Positions 38,865 through 48,544 of a stretch of DNA of 64,000 nucleotides are shown one piece after another. How positions within the stretch are numbered: position 1 is the first letter of the stretch; every line of letters begins with the position of its first letter. Both the position numbers and the translations under genes were made by a program. Origin of the DNA: Helicobacter labetoulli. Lineage in GTDB: Bacteria > Campylobacterota > Campylobacteria > Campylobacterales > Helicobacteraceae. Location: contig NZ_QXJF01000003.1 of assembly GCF_003670275.1 (NCBI RefSeq), forward strand, positions 86,699 to 150,698, read 5' to 3'. The notes under the pieces were generated by a model, which saw only the letters and a program-made list of their open reading frames with translations, searched no databases and was not told the origin of the DNA.

Positions 38865-39428
38865 TTACAACCCACTTATACCAAAAATATTTCTTAACTC
38901 ATCAGCAAAATTAACAATAGGCTTTAACTCTTTTAGATTCAATGTTAGCTTAAGATTAACCTGATTGCCCGGATTCATCATTACAAGTTGCTTGTCTTTG
39001 CCATTCACCTTAATATATTCTTTTCTTAAAGTGTGATTATAATGATAATCTTGCTTTTTATCTACAATGTAATAATGCACGCTCTCTGTTGTAATGCCTA
39101 GTAAAATAATATAATCATAATTATATTTTGGATTGATTCCATTAAACTGAAAAGTATTGTTATTTAAGCCTTTCCTTGCAGTTTTAATCTCTACTTTTTT
39201 ACCACAAGAAAGCAGGTCAAATTCATCGTGGATAATATCCCCGGGCAATTCATCAAGCACTAAATTTAAAGCTTTAAACACTTCTTTAACAAATTTTTCG
39301 CCAATTTGTCCTATGGCATTGCCCTCAAAATGCAAAATTTTTTCAAAAATTCCGCTTTTTTGCTTCTTTTGCACTTCGCTATATTTTTGCTCTATAAGTT
39401 CTAATAAAAGTTTTTCTAAGTCCATCAA
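38865..39428 (-). CDS. PD-(D/E)XK restriction endonuclease-like protein
   Basis: 187 residues. The likely nuclease core is GDIIHDEFDLLSCGKK followed by VEIKTARKG (D...ExK pattern, about residues 63-83). A separate GQIGEKFVKEVF helix precedes it. It overlaps the DNA methyltransferase gene by four bases (ATGA), a classic type II restriction-modification layout. The recognition site cannot be read from sequence. I infer restriction function from context and motif. Confidence 0.75.
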   Translation of the reverse strand: MMDLEKLLLELIEQKYSEVQKKQKSGIFEKILHFEGNAIGQIGEKFVKEVFKALNLVLDELPGDIIHDEFDLLSCGKKVEIKTARKGLNNNTFQFNGINPKYNYDYIILLGITTESVHYYIVDKKQDYHYNHTLRKEYIKVNGKDKQLVMMNPGNQVNLKLTLNLKELKPIVNFADELRNIFGISGL

Positions 39429-40339
39429 AACCCCGATTCGTGTAAAAGCTTAAAAATATGTGATTTGCCAATATGCCTACAACCATTTGTAGCCAAAGAG
39501 CTATATTTTATCCAATCCGCATTTAAAAACAACTCATCAAGCTTTTCTTTTGGGGCATTTTTATTATAGATAATTGCCACCCCGCTTTTGTATTTAACTA
39601 ATGAAAAATCTTTCACCACAGCATTTTCTTTAAAAAATGTACTTGAGAGATAAAAATCTGCCTTTTTATTAAAAATCCACTCTTTGCCACATTCTCTATT
39701 TTTTGCCAAAGATACGGTTACCACCTTTAAAATCTCTCCATATGGCTCTTGCTTTTCTTTTTGTTTATACCAGCTAAATTCCTCTTTTTCACTTTTATAA
39801 TTTTTACTCCAAATTTGAAAGCAACATTTCACATCTTTTTCCTTACCATTTTCAAGGTAAAAAGAATTATGAGGTAGAGATTCTTCGTGAAGTAAATGAA
39901 AGTCTTTCACGCGGTAACGCACCGAGCCTTTACCCAAACTTTGAAAAAACATCGGCAGTATAAAGCATACAAAATCCGCATTTTTAGAATGCTTAATAAA
40001 TTCTAACGCCAACACTCCGCGATGCCCAAAAGGTGGATTTCCTATCACAATAAGGGGTTTTTTAGGCAATTCAAATTGCAAATAATCGCCTTGCAAAATA
40101 TCAAATTTACTTACATTTATATCAATGCCGATTTTATTTTTAGGTAGAAGGGAGTAAAAACACCCATCGCCAACACTAGGTTCAAGCCAAGTATATTTAT
40201 CTAAATTTTCATACTTTGCTATGATTTTTTTAGTTGTCTCAAAAAACATTTTAGCAATCTCTGGCTTTGTGAAATACTCATCAAAATGATTATTGAGATT
40301 CTTTCTCATTACTCCACCATTGACATAGTGCAAGTTCAT
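39425..40339 (-). CDS. DNA adenine methyltransferase of a type II R-M pair
   Basis: About 304 residues. The catalytic motif NPPFGHRG is near residue 105 (N6-adenine type) and the SAM-binding segment WLEPSVGDGCFYSLL near residue 54. The N-terminus HFDEYFTKPEIAKMFF is typical of stand-alone adenine methylases. Several starts are possible: ATG 40,339 (after AGGGGGCG) or ATG 40,309. It abuts argG and is coupled to the endonuclease gene, so the pair looks inserted between minD and argG. Confidence 0.82.
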   Translation of the reverse strand: MNLHYVNGGVMRKNLNNHFDEYFTKPEIAKMFFETTKKIIAKYENLDKYTWLEPSVGDGCFYSLLPKNKIGIDINVSKFDILQGDYLQFELPKKPLIVIGNPPFGHRGVLALEFIKHSKNADFVCFILPMFFQSLGKGSVRYRVKDFHLLHEESLPHNSFYLENGKEKDVKCCFQIWSKNYKSEKEEFSWYKQKEKQEPYGEILKVVTVSLAKNRECGKEWIFNKKADFYLSSTFFKENAVVKDFSLVKYKSGVAIIYNKNAPKEKLDELFLNADWIKYSSLATNGCRHIGKSHIFKLLHESGF

Positions 40340-40341
40340 CA

Positions 40342-41553
40342 CTATCGCCCCCTATTTTCCCCTGCAATGATAAATCTTAGGGCGTTTAGCTTAATAAACC
40401 CCGCAGCGTCTTTTTGATTATACACAGAATCTTCCTCAAAGGTGCTATATGCGGCGTTAAAGAGCGAGTTTTTAGACTCCCTGCCTACAACAATCACATT
40501 GCCTTTATACAGCTTTAGCCGCACCACGCCACTCACACGCTCTTGTGTTTTATCTATCAAAGCTTGAAGTGCCTCTCTCTCGGGGCTAAACCAATAGCCA
40601 TTATAGATGAGTTCAGCATAGCGGGGCATAATAGAATCTTTTAAGTGTGCTTCCTCTCTATCAAGACATAAAGATTCTATCGCACGATGAGCCTTTAGAT
40701 ATATCGTGCCACCGGGCGTTTCATAGCAGCCGCGAGACTTCATACCCACATAGCGATTTTCTACTAAATCAAGCCGCCCTATGCCGTGTTTGCCACCTAG
40801 CTCATTGAGTTTCGCCCAAAAACTCGCCGGACTTAATCTCTGCCCGTTAATCGCTACGCCGTCCCCCTTTTCAAACTCAAGCTTGACAGATTCAGGCTCA
40901 TTTGGTGCATTCATCGGTGAGACACTCCAACGCCACATATCCTCTTCAGGCTCGGCATTTGGGTCTTCTAGAATCTGCCCTTCATAGCTGATATGAAGCA
41001 GGTTTGCGTCCATTGAATAGGGCGATTTATTTGCCTTTTTTTCAATACTAATACCAGCAGATTCTGCGTAAGCTAGGAGCTTTTCACGGCTATTTAAGTC
41101 CCACTCACGCCAAGGGGCGATGACTTTTATATCAGGATTCAACGCATACGCCCCAAGCTCAAATCGCACTTGATCATTGCCCTTGCCGGTTGCTCCGTGT
41201 GCTACTGCGTCCGCTCCAACGGCTTTTGCTATCTCTACAAGTCTTTTTGCTATCAAAGGTCGCGCAATGCTTGTGCCTAGTAGATATTCGCCCTCATAAA
41301 TGGTGTTTGCACGAAACATAGGAAATACAAAGTCCTTGATAAACTCCTCTCTCAAATCCTCAATGAAAATATTTTCACGCTTAATGCCAAGCTTTAACGC
41401 CTTAGCCCTTGCAGGCTCTACTTCCTCGCCCTGCCCAATGTCTGCGGTGAAAGTTACCACCTCGCAGTTATAGTTATCCCCAAGCCACTTTAAAATCACG
41501 CTTGTATCAAGCCCACCGCTATATGCCAAAACGACTTTTTTAATTGCCATCAT
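40342..41553 (-). CDS. argG: Argininosuccinate synthase
   Basis: Joins citrulline and aspartate with ATP in arginine synthesis. 403 residues with the P-loop [43 protein letters not shown] near residue 118, and [12 protein letters not shown] near residue 274. Normal length for type II ArgG. An alternative start is the second of two tandem ATG codons. Confidence 0.97.
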   Translation of the reverse strand: MMAIKKVVLAYSGGLDTSVILKWLGDNYNCEVVTFTADIGQGEEVEPARAKALKLGIKRENIFIEDLREEFIKDFVFPMFRANTIYEGEYLLGTSIARPLIAKRLVEIAKAVGADAVAHGATGKGNDQVRFELGAYALNPDIKVIAPWREWDLNSREKLLAYAESAGISIEKKANKSPYSMDANLLHISYEGQILEDPNAEPEEDMWRWSVSPMNAPNEPESVKLEFEKGDGVAINGQRLSPASFWAKLNELGGKHGIGRLDLVENRYVGMKSRGCYETPGGTIYLKAHRAIESLCLDREEAHLKDSIMPRYAELIYNGYWFSPEREALQALIDKTQERVSGVVRLKLYKGNVIVVGRESKNSLFNAAYSTFEEDSVYNQKDAAGFIKLNALRFIIAGENRGR

Positions 41554-41615
41554 TTACTCCTTGTAAAATCTAAACCACGCATTATAATAAAAAATTTGCA
41601 TTTTGTATGAAAAAT

Positions 41616-41933
41616 CTAGCCTAACGCCTTTAATCCCACGCTAGAAGCGATAATCACACATACGCAAAAAAGCTTCAAAAATGACTTATCCTCTTTAAAA
41701 AACACAATCCCCACAAGCACACCTCCAGCCGCACCAATGCCCGTCCATATCGCATACGCCACGCCCATAGAAATCTCTTGCATAGCAATAGATAGGCAGG
41801 TAAAGCTCCCTGCAAAAATCAGTGCAAGACATAAGATATAGATTTTATTTTTGGTATCAATGAGCTTTTTCATCGTCCATACACCAGCGATTTCAAACAC
41901 CCCAGCAATAAAAAGTAAAATCCAATGCAACAT
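41616..41933 (-). CDS. SMR-family small multidrug/guanidinium-type exporter, subunit 1
   Basis: 105 residues in four membrane helices with the conserved charge in helix 1 (LFIAGVFEIAGVWTMKK) and the AYAIWTGIGAAGGVLVG motif of helix 3. SugE/Gdx-like features suggest small cation export. It starts one base after the companion SMR gene, so a hetero-oligomeric pair is likely. Confidence 0.88.
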   Translation of the reverse strand: MLHWILLFIAGVFEIAGVWTMKKLIDTKNKIYILCLALIFAGSFTCLSIAMQEISMGVAYAIWTGIGAAGGVLVGIVFFKEDKSFLKLFCVCVIIASSVGLKALG

Positions 41934-42455
41934 TTATTTGTCCTTTGTAGAATCTGTATTAGAAGCCCTAGATTCAGCTTTTTTTGAACTATTTTTAGAA
42001 TCTTGCTTAATATTGTGTTGAAAATCCTGCGTATCGCTAGATTCTATAAATAAAGATTCTAGCTCTTGTGGCAAATGGTCGTGTATGTCTTGTGCGGTTT
42101 TACTCTCTTTGACGCTACATTTTAGCCCCAACACTCCAAGCATAAGCGTTGAGATAAGAGCGATTTTGATAAGTGATGCTTCCTCGCCAAATAGCACAAT
42201 TTCAGCGATCACCACACCACCCGTGCCAATGCCAACAAACACGCTATACACAATGCTAACTTCTAGCCGCTTCATCGCTAACACCGCACAAGTGAAAGAA
42301 AAGGCAATGCCAACACCGGTCAAAGCTTTGAGTGGCAATGTATCAGCATACTTTAGCCCACTCACCCACGCCACTTCACAAATCCCACCAATAAGGATTA
42401 AAAGCCACGCTAGATTTTTACTCATAATGGTTTTTGTGTTGATTTTTTGAATCAT
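41934..42455 (-). CDS. SMR-family exporter, subunit 2, with long hydrophilic tail
   Basis: 173 residues. The first about 115 form four helices with the SMR glutamate (LLILIGGICEVAWVSGLKYAD) and SIVYSVFVGIGTGGVV. About 60 extra residues rich in Ser, Asp and Lys follow, unusual for SMR proteins. ATG at 42,455 has AAGGGG upstream. Upstream partner of the 105-residue SMR gene. Confidence 0.85.
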   Translation of the reverse strand: MIQKINTKTIMSKNLAWLLILIGGICEVAWVSGLKYADTLPLKALTGVGIAFSFTCAVLAMKRLEVSIVYSVFVGIGTGGVVIAEIVLFGEEASLIKIALISTLMLGVLGLKCSVKESKTAQDIHDHLPQELESLFIESSDTQDFQHNIKQDSKNSSKKAESRASNTDSTKDK

Positions 42456-42516
42456 TTTTACCCCTTAAACTCCCAAAATACACTCGCAATTCTAGTCTTT
42501 GCGTATTAATCATTTT

Positions 42517-42531
42517 TAATCATAATCATTT
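42517..42531. promoter_or_regulatory. Fur-box-like site before CDF gene
   Basis: TAATCATAATCATTT matches 11 of 14 defined positions of the TAATAAT-N-ATTATTA palindrome and lies 30 bases before the CDF exporter start. The AT-rich background makes chance matches common. Confidence 0.25.
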
Positions 42532-42560
42532 GTAGAAATCCTAATCCACAAGGCTACATA

Positions 42561-43727
42561 ATGACTACACAGCAAGATACATCATACAACCGCCGCTCTT
42601 ATGGCACAAGTGTGCGGAAATCTAAAACTATGCAAGAAGATTCTAAGCAACCTTTAGAATCTAGCACAGCACAACCCAACCCCACAAACCCCATAAAATC
42701 TAGCTTAGATTCTAGCTTTATGAATGATTCTAATCACATAGAATCTAAACATTCAACAACACAGAAACAAGACAAGCATAAAGCACAGATTCTAGCCCTA
42801 AAACACGCCCTTAAGACAGATTCTAAAAAAGCCGCACAAAAAGAGCAGTTTGTCCTTAAAGTCTCAATGTATAGTGCGTTAATTTTGGCGATTTTTGGCA
42901 TTAGCTTTGGAATCTTTGTAAAATCTATGGCGGTGATTTTTGATGGCTTTGTGGCTCTCATTAGCGTTGGGCTTGGGGCATTAAGCGTGATTACTTCTCG
43001 TTATATTTACAAAGAAGATGATGATATTTTTCAATATGGCTATGTCCGCTTTGAACCTATGGTAAATCTCTTTAAATCCCTTGTGCTAGTCTTTGTATGC
43101 GTGTATGCTTTTATCAATGCTTTGCAGAGTATCATTCACGGCGGCTATGCGGTGGAGCTTGGTGGGGCGGTAGCGTATAGTCTGTGTGCGTTTGTGTTTT
43201 GTGCGATTTTGTTTGTTTATACGCTTTTTTATACGCGGCTTTTAGAATCTGATTTGATTAAAGTGGATAATACGGAGTGGAAGATTGACTGTGTGCTGTA
43301 TTTAGGGGCATTAGGGGCTTTTGGCGTGATTTATTTTGTGCTTAGTCTAGAGAGTGCTTTGGCGATGTATGTTGATCCCTTGCTTTTAGCAGTGCTATCT
43401 TTAATGCTATGTGTCTCACCTATCCGCATAGCTATTGCGAATTTTAAAGATTTGATTATGGTTGCCCCAAGTGAGATTGATTCTAAAATCACGCAAATTA
43501 TGGAATCTTTAAGTGAAGAATGTGGCTTTAGTGATTATGATACGCATGTGGCAAAATCAGGGCGATTCTATATGGTGGAAGTGAATATCTTAATAGATAA
43601 AAATTGTAAGATTAGCTCGGTAGCGGAGTTTGATTCCTTGCGAGAGAGAATTGAAAAATCCCTTGATATTCCAAGCTATAAGATTTGGCTCTCTGTAAGC
43701 TTTACGGGGAATCCTAAGTGGTTATAG
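42561..43727 (+). CDS. Cation diffusion facilitator (CDF) metal exporter
   Basis: 388 residues. An N-terminal extension of about 90 residues is rich in Ser, Gln, Lys and Asp with several DS/ES pairs. The CDF domain follows with about six helices (SMYSALILAIFGISFGIFVKS and VDPLLLAVLSLMLCVSPIRI) and a cytoplasmic domain at the end. The metal-site residues of helix 2 (SMAVIFDGFVALISVG) fit the family. Iron or zinc specificity cannot be decided. A Fur-like site precedes it. Confidence 0.85.
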   Translation: MTTQQDTSYNRRSYGTSVRKSKTMQEDSKQPLESSTAQPNPTNPIKSSLDSSFMNDSNHIESKHSTTQKQDKHKAQILALKHALKTDSKKAAQKEQFVLKVSMYSALILAIFGISFGIFVKSMAVIFDGFVALISVGLGALSVITSRYIYKEDDDIFQYGYVRFEPMVNLFKSLVLVFVCVYAFINALQSIIHGGYAVELGGAVAYSLCAFVFCAILFVYTLFYTRLLESDLIKVDNTEWKIDCVLYLGALGAFGVIYFVLSLESALAMYVDPLLLAVLSLMLCVSPIRIAIANFKDLIMVAPSEIDSKITQIMESLSEECGFSDYDTHVAKSGRFYMVEVNILIDKNCKISSVAEFDSLRERIEKSLDIPSYKIWLSVSFTGNPKWL

Positions 43728-43842
43728 GGTAGATTCTGTATTTGTAGATACTTTACTTTGGCTTTGCTTAAAAACTTGATATGACAAGTAACAATTTTGT
43801 CATTTGTAGTCTCTTTTTTCTTGTTATTGTATGAATCATTCT

Positions 43843-43906
43843 TTTTGTCATTTTTGCAAGTGTGGGTGAAATCCTTGCGGATTGCACGAGCGTAAGCGAA
43901 AAATCT
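43843..43906 (+). repeat. Partial repeat family A copy in host intergenic DNA
   Basis: The stretch from TTTTGTCATTTTTGCAAG through AATCCTTGCGGATTGCACGA to AAAAATCT matches the core of family A inside phage genes at 49,851, 54,751 and 57,151. Here it is intergenic (43,728-44,065), downstream of the CDF gene. The rest of that gap contains AAAGGCTCAGTATGACAA and other TATGACAA repeats but no gene. Confidence 0.75.
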
Positions 43907-44065
43907 CTTTTAGATTGCATTATAGAATCTGCATTGCGAGATACTTCGCCTAAAGGCTCAGTATGACAAGTGGGGTTAGTATGACAAAGGAATGCTTAAA
44001 CATTACAAGCAAAAAGTGTTAATGACGCGAAAAAATGAGTGCAATAAGTTTTCTATCTTCATACA

Positions 44066-45470
44066 TTATTCTTTGTTTGCTAGCTCTTGTGCGATAAGCT
44101 CGGCTTGTTTGATGGCATTATCCACGCCTAGTTGTATGCTATTTGGCGGATAGCCATATTTCTTTAGCATCTTTTTTACCGCAAGTCTAAGCTCTGCTCT
44201 CACACTCTCACGCAAAGTCCAATCAAGCGTAGCATTCTCTTTAATCGTAAAAAATACCGCTTTGCTTAGCTCACGCAGTTTCTCTACGCCCATAATCTCT
44301 TCTACTTCCTTAAACTCACTCAATGCTTCATAAAAGGCATATTCATAATCGCTTAAGCCTGAATCTTGTTTTTTCTTATCACTTGCGATGAGTTCTTGGC
44401 TTAGCTCTATTAGCTCTTCAATGACTTTTGCGGCGTCTATGAGTTTATTTTGATATTGCATTAGAATCTGATGAAGTTTTTCATATAAGCCTTTGCTTTT
44501 TAGCTCCTTTGGGAGTCGTGCTTGTAACTCATCATTTAAGAGTTTGCGTAAAGTCTCTAGTGCGATATGCGGATATTTATAATGTCTCATACCCTCTAAA
44601 AACTCATTTGAAAGGATAGAGATATTTTCTGTTTTGATTTGACTTTTATCTAAAATATCTATCATGCCCTCACTTACTAGCTCTTTATCAATGACTTGCT
44701 TAATAAGGCTTTGTTTGAGGGCATTATCAGCTTGGGCTTTAGAGTATTCGCTCTTTTTAATGCGATTTTTTAATAACTCAAAAAAGGCAATTTCTTTTGA
44801 AATATTCTGAATCTCATCATTTGGTAGCACCATAATGTAGGCTTTCACAAGCTTCACCACCTCATCTAAAAATCGCTTTTTTAGCTCTTCATCACTTAGA
44901 ATCTTATCTGTGATTTGCGAGAGTAAGTCAATCTTACCCCTTGTATCTGCTTGAAAATACCCCATATACTCAAAGCCGTGTAACATTTGCCTTAATACTT
45001 CGTGCTTTTCATAGACGACATCTACTAGCTTTTGCTTATCTACAAGGAAGTTTTGGGATTTACCCTGTGTGTAAAACTGCAGGGCTTTTTGGAGCTCTGC
45101 CATAATACCTATATAATCTACAATTAAGCCAGAGGGCTTGTCCTTATACACGCGATTTACCCTTGCGATTGTTTGCATAAGGGTATGTCCTTTCATCGGT
45201 TTGTCAATGTAGAGTGTATGCAAGGGTGGTGCATCAAAGCCTGTTAGCCACATATCACAAACGATGATAAACTCTAGGCAGTCATTTATATCATTTGCCC
45301 GATTTGCGATATATCTTTGCTCTTCTTTGCTTGTGTGAAACTTGGATAGCTTTGCACCATCACTTGCACTTGAAGTGATGATGACCTTTGCCCTGCCTGT
45401 TTTCCCTGCGACAATTAAATGCACTGCTTTTACTAAGTCAAAATAAAGGGCTTTTTCTCTATATCAAATC
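44066..45470 (-). pseudogene. hsdR: Type I restriction enzyme R subunit, C-terminal remnant
   Basis: About 460 residues equal to the second motor and C-terminal parts of HsdR. CDMWLTGFDAPPLHTLYIDKP, HTLMQTIARVNRVYKDK and SGLIVDYIGI are HsdR motor motifs. The nuclease domain and first ATPase motif are missing. The open frame extends back to about 45,470 before a stop. Upstream DNA is unrelated or scrambled, at the left edge of the phage-like block. No hsdM or hsdS is seen. The remnant is probably inactive. Confidence 0.75.
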
Positions 45471-45599
45471 CCGCAAAAATAGGCAGTTTATATTCTTGTG
45501 ATTGTGATAAAGAGAGAGCATTTTCAATCTCTATTTTGCTAGGATAGTTCCACTCAGAATCTATTTTTTCTACTTCAATATTATAAGTCCTTACTAAAC

Positions 45600-45773
45600 C
45601 CTTTGTGAAAAACGCCCTGCTACTACCAAGTGATGAGTGGAGTATAAGCCTAGAAGCGTTTAAAAAGCAAGGTTTGCAAAGACAATTAAACAAAGCCCTG
45701 CAAGATAAAGATTTTAAGTTAGCAGAGCTTTTAAGAGGGGAATTAATCAAAATGAAAACAATTTCCTTTTGAT
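45600..45773 (+). pseudogene. Gene fragment with UVR-like C-terminal motif
   Basis: A short plus-strand open frame lacking a proper start reads ...ALLLPSDEWSISLEAFKKQ, then a helical end (LQRQLNKALQDKDFKLAELL, RGELIKM) and TGA at 45,771-45,773. The end resembles the UVR motif of UvrB/UvrC-type proteins. It lies between the truncated hsdR and the first repeats of the phage-like block. Its parent gene is not identified. Confidence 0.35.
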
Positions 45774-45824
45774 TTCATAGCCGTTGGCTTAAAAAGCCAA
45801 CTTAAGACCGCTTGTACGGAATAA
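45771..45824 (-). repeat. Repeat family B copy B1 (inverted)
   Basis: Read on the minus strand: a half-hairpin TTTATTCCGTAC, the linker AAGCGGTCTTAAGT, a perfect stem (TTGGCTT with AAGCCAA), then CGGCTATGAAAT. The linkers equal those of copies B2-B5, which lie on the other strand. The stem sequence differs but still pairs. Confidence 0.65.
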
Positions 45825-45825
45825 A

Positions 45826-45983
45826 TTTAATGATTTCACTTCGGGTATCCAATGCGACAAGATTGAGAATTTTGGCAAAGGCACGGACACCAAGTCCGCT
45901 AACCTTTACCAAAATTCTCAAAACTTGCACAGCAACACCGCGAATTTAAATCATAGTGAGAATCCTCACCCCACACCCCCGCA
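45826..45983 (+). repeat. Repeat family A copy A2 (non-coding)
   Basis: This matches the 5' part of the gene at 49,836 almost base for base: TTTAATGATTTCACTTCGGG and on through TTTAAATCATAGTGAGAATC, but it has no open reading frame use. It contains a long inverted repeat (GAGAATTTTGGCAAAGG with CCTTTACCAAAATTCTC) enclosing a small GGAC/GTCC stem. No gene is seen in 45,774-46,045. Confidence 0.7.
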
Positions 45984-46045
45984 AGATTCTAAGATTTTGC
46001 AAGATTCACAACAAGCACAAGAAACACACAAGAGCCAACGCGGAT

Positions 46046-46307
46046 TCAGCCTAGAATATCATTAAGCTTATTATATTTAGGACTATCAGGCAATATAAGC
46101 TCTTGCTTTGGAGCAATAGGCAAAGTCAAAGGGGGTTTTTGCTTTAAAAAAGGGTGATAGAGATAATCATAAACAAGCAAAAAAATCACAACACTACCAA
46201 AAAGACCTAATACACCCCCCTTAATCTTTTTGCTTATCTTTTCATTGATTAACACAAGAAAACTCACACATAGCCCTACCACTAGCCCTGTATATAATTC
46301 AAGCATT
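46046..46307 (-). CDS. Small two-helix membrane protein in phage-like block
   Basis: About 87 residues with two membrane helices (MLELYTGLVVGLCVSFLVL and a second near residues 28-47), a Pro-rich segment, and a charged tail. ATG at 46,307 has AAGGG upstream; longer frames would overlap the divergent scaffold-like gene. Size and topology would fit a holin or accessory phage membrane protein, but that is only a guess. Confidence 0.5.
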
Positions 46308-46371
46308 TTTAACCCTTGAAAGTTTTTTTCATTATAGCACACTTGCAGAGAATTTAAAACAAGGAGACAAA

Positions 46372-46962
46372 ATGGATAAGCAAGAGCCAAGCCTACAAAA
46401 TAGTCCGCCACCTGATAGCATAGAAGCAGATGAGCAAGAGAGAGATGCTCTAGCTAGTGAGCTTAAACAATGTGAAGAAAGCATTGAGAATAATTTTGCT
46501 AAATCTTGTGCGGAGAGCTTAAGTGCTGATGATGAGCTATTTTTTGCAGATAAAGAAGCTTTTATCAAGCTTATATTACAAAAGCAAAATGAGTTTTTAA
46601 ACAGCGAACTTACGCCTAAGATAAAAAGGCTAAATGAGCTTGATAACCAAATAATGCAGAAAAAAACATTTGCGGATATAGAACAAGCACAAGAAGCTTT
46701 TTTACAAGAAAATCCAGAAGCCAACATTGATGAGCTTATGAGCTTTTACAATGAAGATTTAAGCCCAAGATATAAAAAAGAGCTAGATAATCTCAACCCT
46801 AGCGACTTTTTTAACGCCCTTTATGAGCTTTTTAAGCAATCTTTGGGTGGAGGAAAGCAAGAGGCAAAAGAGCAAGAAAGCGAGGATTTACCCCAAAGAC
46901 TAGAGGGGAATCCAAGCGAGGCAGAAGGGGTGAATAACACCTCTCTAATGAATAGATTTTAG
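46372..46962 (+). CDS. Phage scaffold-like protein
   Basis: 196 residues, acidic, helical, Glu/Gln/Ser-rich, with no membrane segment. It has an AAGGAGA site. It lies directly before the capsid candidate, the usual place of a scaffolding protein, and has the expected size and composition. No motif proves this. The C-terminus SLMNRF is set apart by a low-complexity EGNPSEAEG stretch. Confidence 0.55.
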   Translation: MDKQEPSLQNSPPPDSIEADEQERDALASELKQCEESIENNFAKSCAESLSADDELFFADKEAFIKLILQKQNEFLNSELTPKIKRLNELDNQIMQKKTFADIEQAQEAFLQENPEANIDELMSFYNEDLSPRYKKELDNLNPSDFFNALYELFKQSLGGGKQEAKEQESEDLPQRLEGNPSEAEGVNNTSLMNRF

Positions 46963-47191
46963 GGTGTAGGCTTTTTCTTTTGGGTGCTTTTGGTAGAGTT
47001 TGCAATTTGTTTGTGTGATAGCCCTTTTGGCTTATCTCCGCACAAATTGCTACACAACTCCCAAAATCATCACAAAATCTAAAAGCCTTAGAAAAGCGAG
47101 TTAGCAATACCGCAGGTCTTAAGTGTAGTTTTGTTAAATCTTACAATTTGGCAAAGACAAGCCCATAACAAATTTAAAAGGAGTAAATACA
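46963..47191 (+). other. Structured leader before the capsid candidate
   Basis: No gene is seen. The segment has arms that can pair over a distance (GCAATTTGT with ACAAATTGC, and TTTTGG with CCAAAA further out) and the GGTCTTAAGT linker word of repeat family B near 47,115. AAAAGGAG lies just before the capsid ATG. Confidence 0.35.
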
Positions 47192-48377
47192 ATGTTAGAA
47201 GGACTTAATGAAGTTAATATTTCACAATGGAAAACCGACCCAAATGTCAGTGTCAAAATAGGACAAGAGATTGAAAAAGCAAGTTGGCTAAAAAGCCCTT
47301 TTGAACCTTTTGTGGGGCGTGGTAATGATAGGGGGGGTAAGAACTTATATTGTCAATGACACCCAGCCCTATCGCCCAAGACTTAAAGCCCAACTTACAG
47401 GAAGCGGAGTAAGGGGGAATAGTGATTTTGATACAAATTTTGATAACCTTGAAATTTTATCTCAAACCATCTACCCCGAAGTTTTAGGTAATGCCATTAA
47501 AAGCGAAGTAAAGCACTACTCTGAGATTAAACAAATTGATTTTGTAAAAGAAGCGAGTGATAGCCTTACACAATGGATTACAGATAGGCGAGATAGGGCG
47601 TTAGTTTGTGCTTTGAGTAATGATTTTAGCAATGCCGTGGTATGCGACAAAACCAATGGCTTTAAAAAAGCAGAAAAAACTCATCAAAGTGTAAGCGATT
47701 TATCAAAAACCATTACCGCTGATGATAAAATGAATGTCAAAGCCTTACGCCGTGCGATATTCCAAGCAAGAGCGGGGATAAAATATGATGGAAGCCAAGC
47801 TTTCCCTATAAAACCCATTAGAAGCGAGACAATCACACAGGCAGGTATTCCCGTGCAAAACTACTCTTATATCATTTTGCTTGATAGCTATGCTATTAAT
47901 CAGCTTAAAGAGGACAAAGAGTGGCAAGAAATCCACAAACACGCAGGGGACAGGGGCGATAAAAATGCTCTTTTCACAGGACTTGTAGGAATGATTGATA
48001 ATTGCCCTATTATTGATATGGGCGTTTGGACTAGCCTTAATGTCGGTTTGCTTAATAGTGAGGTGAGCGATAGCGAGTTTAAAGCACATCTCAATATGCA
48101 AAATCACAACAAAGTTACCCCACCAAGCAGCTACGCAGGAACTACTACTCCTGTAAGTATAGGGGCATTAATCGGGGCAAGTGCGTTAGTAATGGCAGGA
48201 AATGATAGTGTGAATTTCTACATCAGTGAGAGTGAAGATGCAGGGCGTAAAACAATCTGTGGTGTAGATAGAATCCTAGCCATTTCTAAGGGCAAGTTTG
48301 TTAGTCCCCACGGCGTATCAAGTGTGTATAATGATACAGACTTCGCCGTAATAGGTCTTTTCTCAGCTAAAGTATGA
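47192..48377 (+). CDS. Phage major capsid protein candidate (frameshifted at G7)
   Basis: ATG at 47,192 (site AAAAGGAG) begins MLEGLNEVNISQWKTDPNV and runs to a stop at 47,359. The frame one step over continues from VRTYIVNDTQPYRPRLKAQL to TGA at 48,377. Removing one G from the G7 run at 47,331-47,337 would join them into about 394 residues. Position after a scaffold-like gene, length, and segments such as YSYIILLDSYAINQL and the C-terminal FAVIGLFSAKV suit a phage coat protein, but the fold is not proven. Confidence 0.6.
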
Positions 48378-48536
48378 TGATTTTACTTCGGGCAATCATT
48401 TGTGCGATGTGTGCGGATTTTAGGATAGTCATTACCCTTTAGGTAACTCCTACCCTAAAATCCGCCCAAAGCCCACAAAGCAACGCCACGAATTTAAATC
48501 ATAGTGAGTAGAGTAAGTGAGCTTTTTAAGCCTTAT
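48378..48536 (+). repeat. Repeat family C copy C1 (long hairpin after stop)
   Basis: Begins right at the capsid gene stop with ACTTCGGGCAATCATTTG. The core is a perfect 12-bp stem, GCGGATTTTAGG (48,413) with CCTAAAATCCGC (48,454), holding a smaller TTACC/GGTAA stem. It ends with TTTAAATCATAGTGAGTAG. No T run follows. Confidence 0.7.
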
Positions 48537-48544
48537 GAAATAAA

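Noticed and set aside
45433..45750. Minus-strand 105-residue frame as a gene
   Set aside because: It spans a junction between unrelated pieces, has no ribosome site, and its parts match opposite-strand gene remnants.
43728..45825. tRNA or attachment site at the phage edge
   Set aside because: No T-arm word such as GGTTCGAATCC, cloverleaf or CCA end is visible, and no integrase lies in the window.
47745..48107. 120-residue minus-strand frame inside the capsid candidate
   Set aside because: It is a shadow of the coding strand, Cys- and Ile-rich with no start signal.
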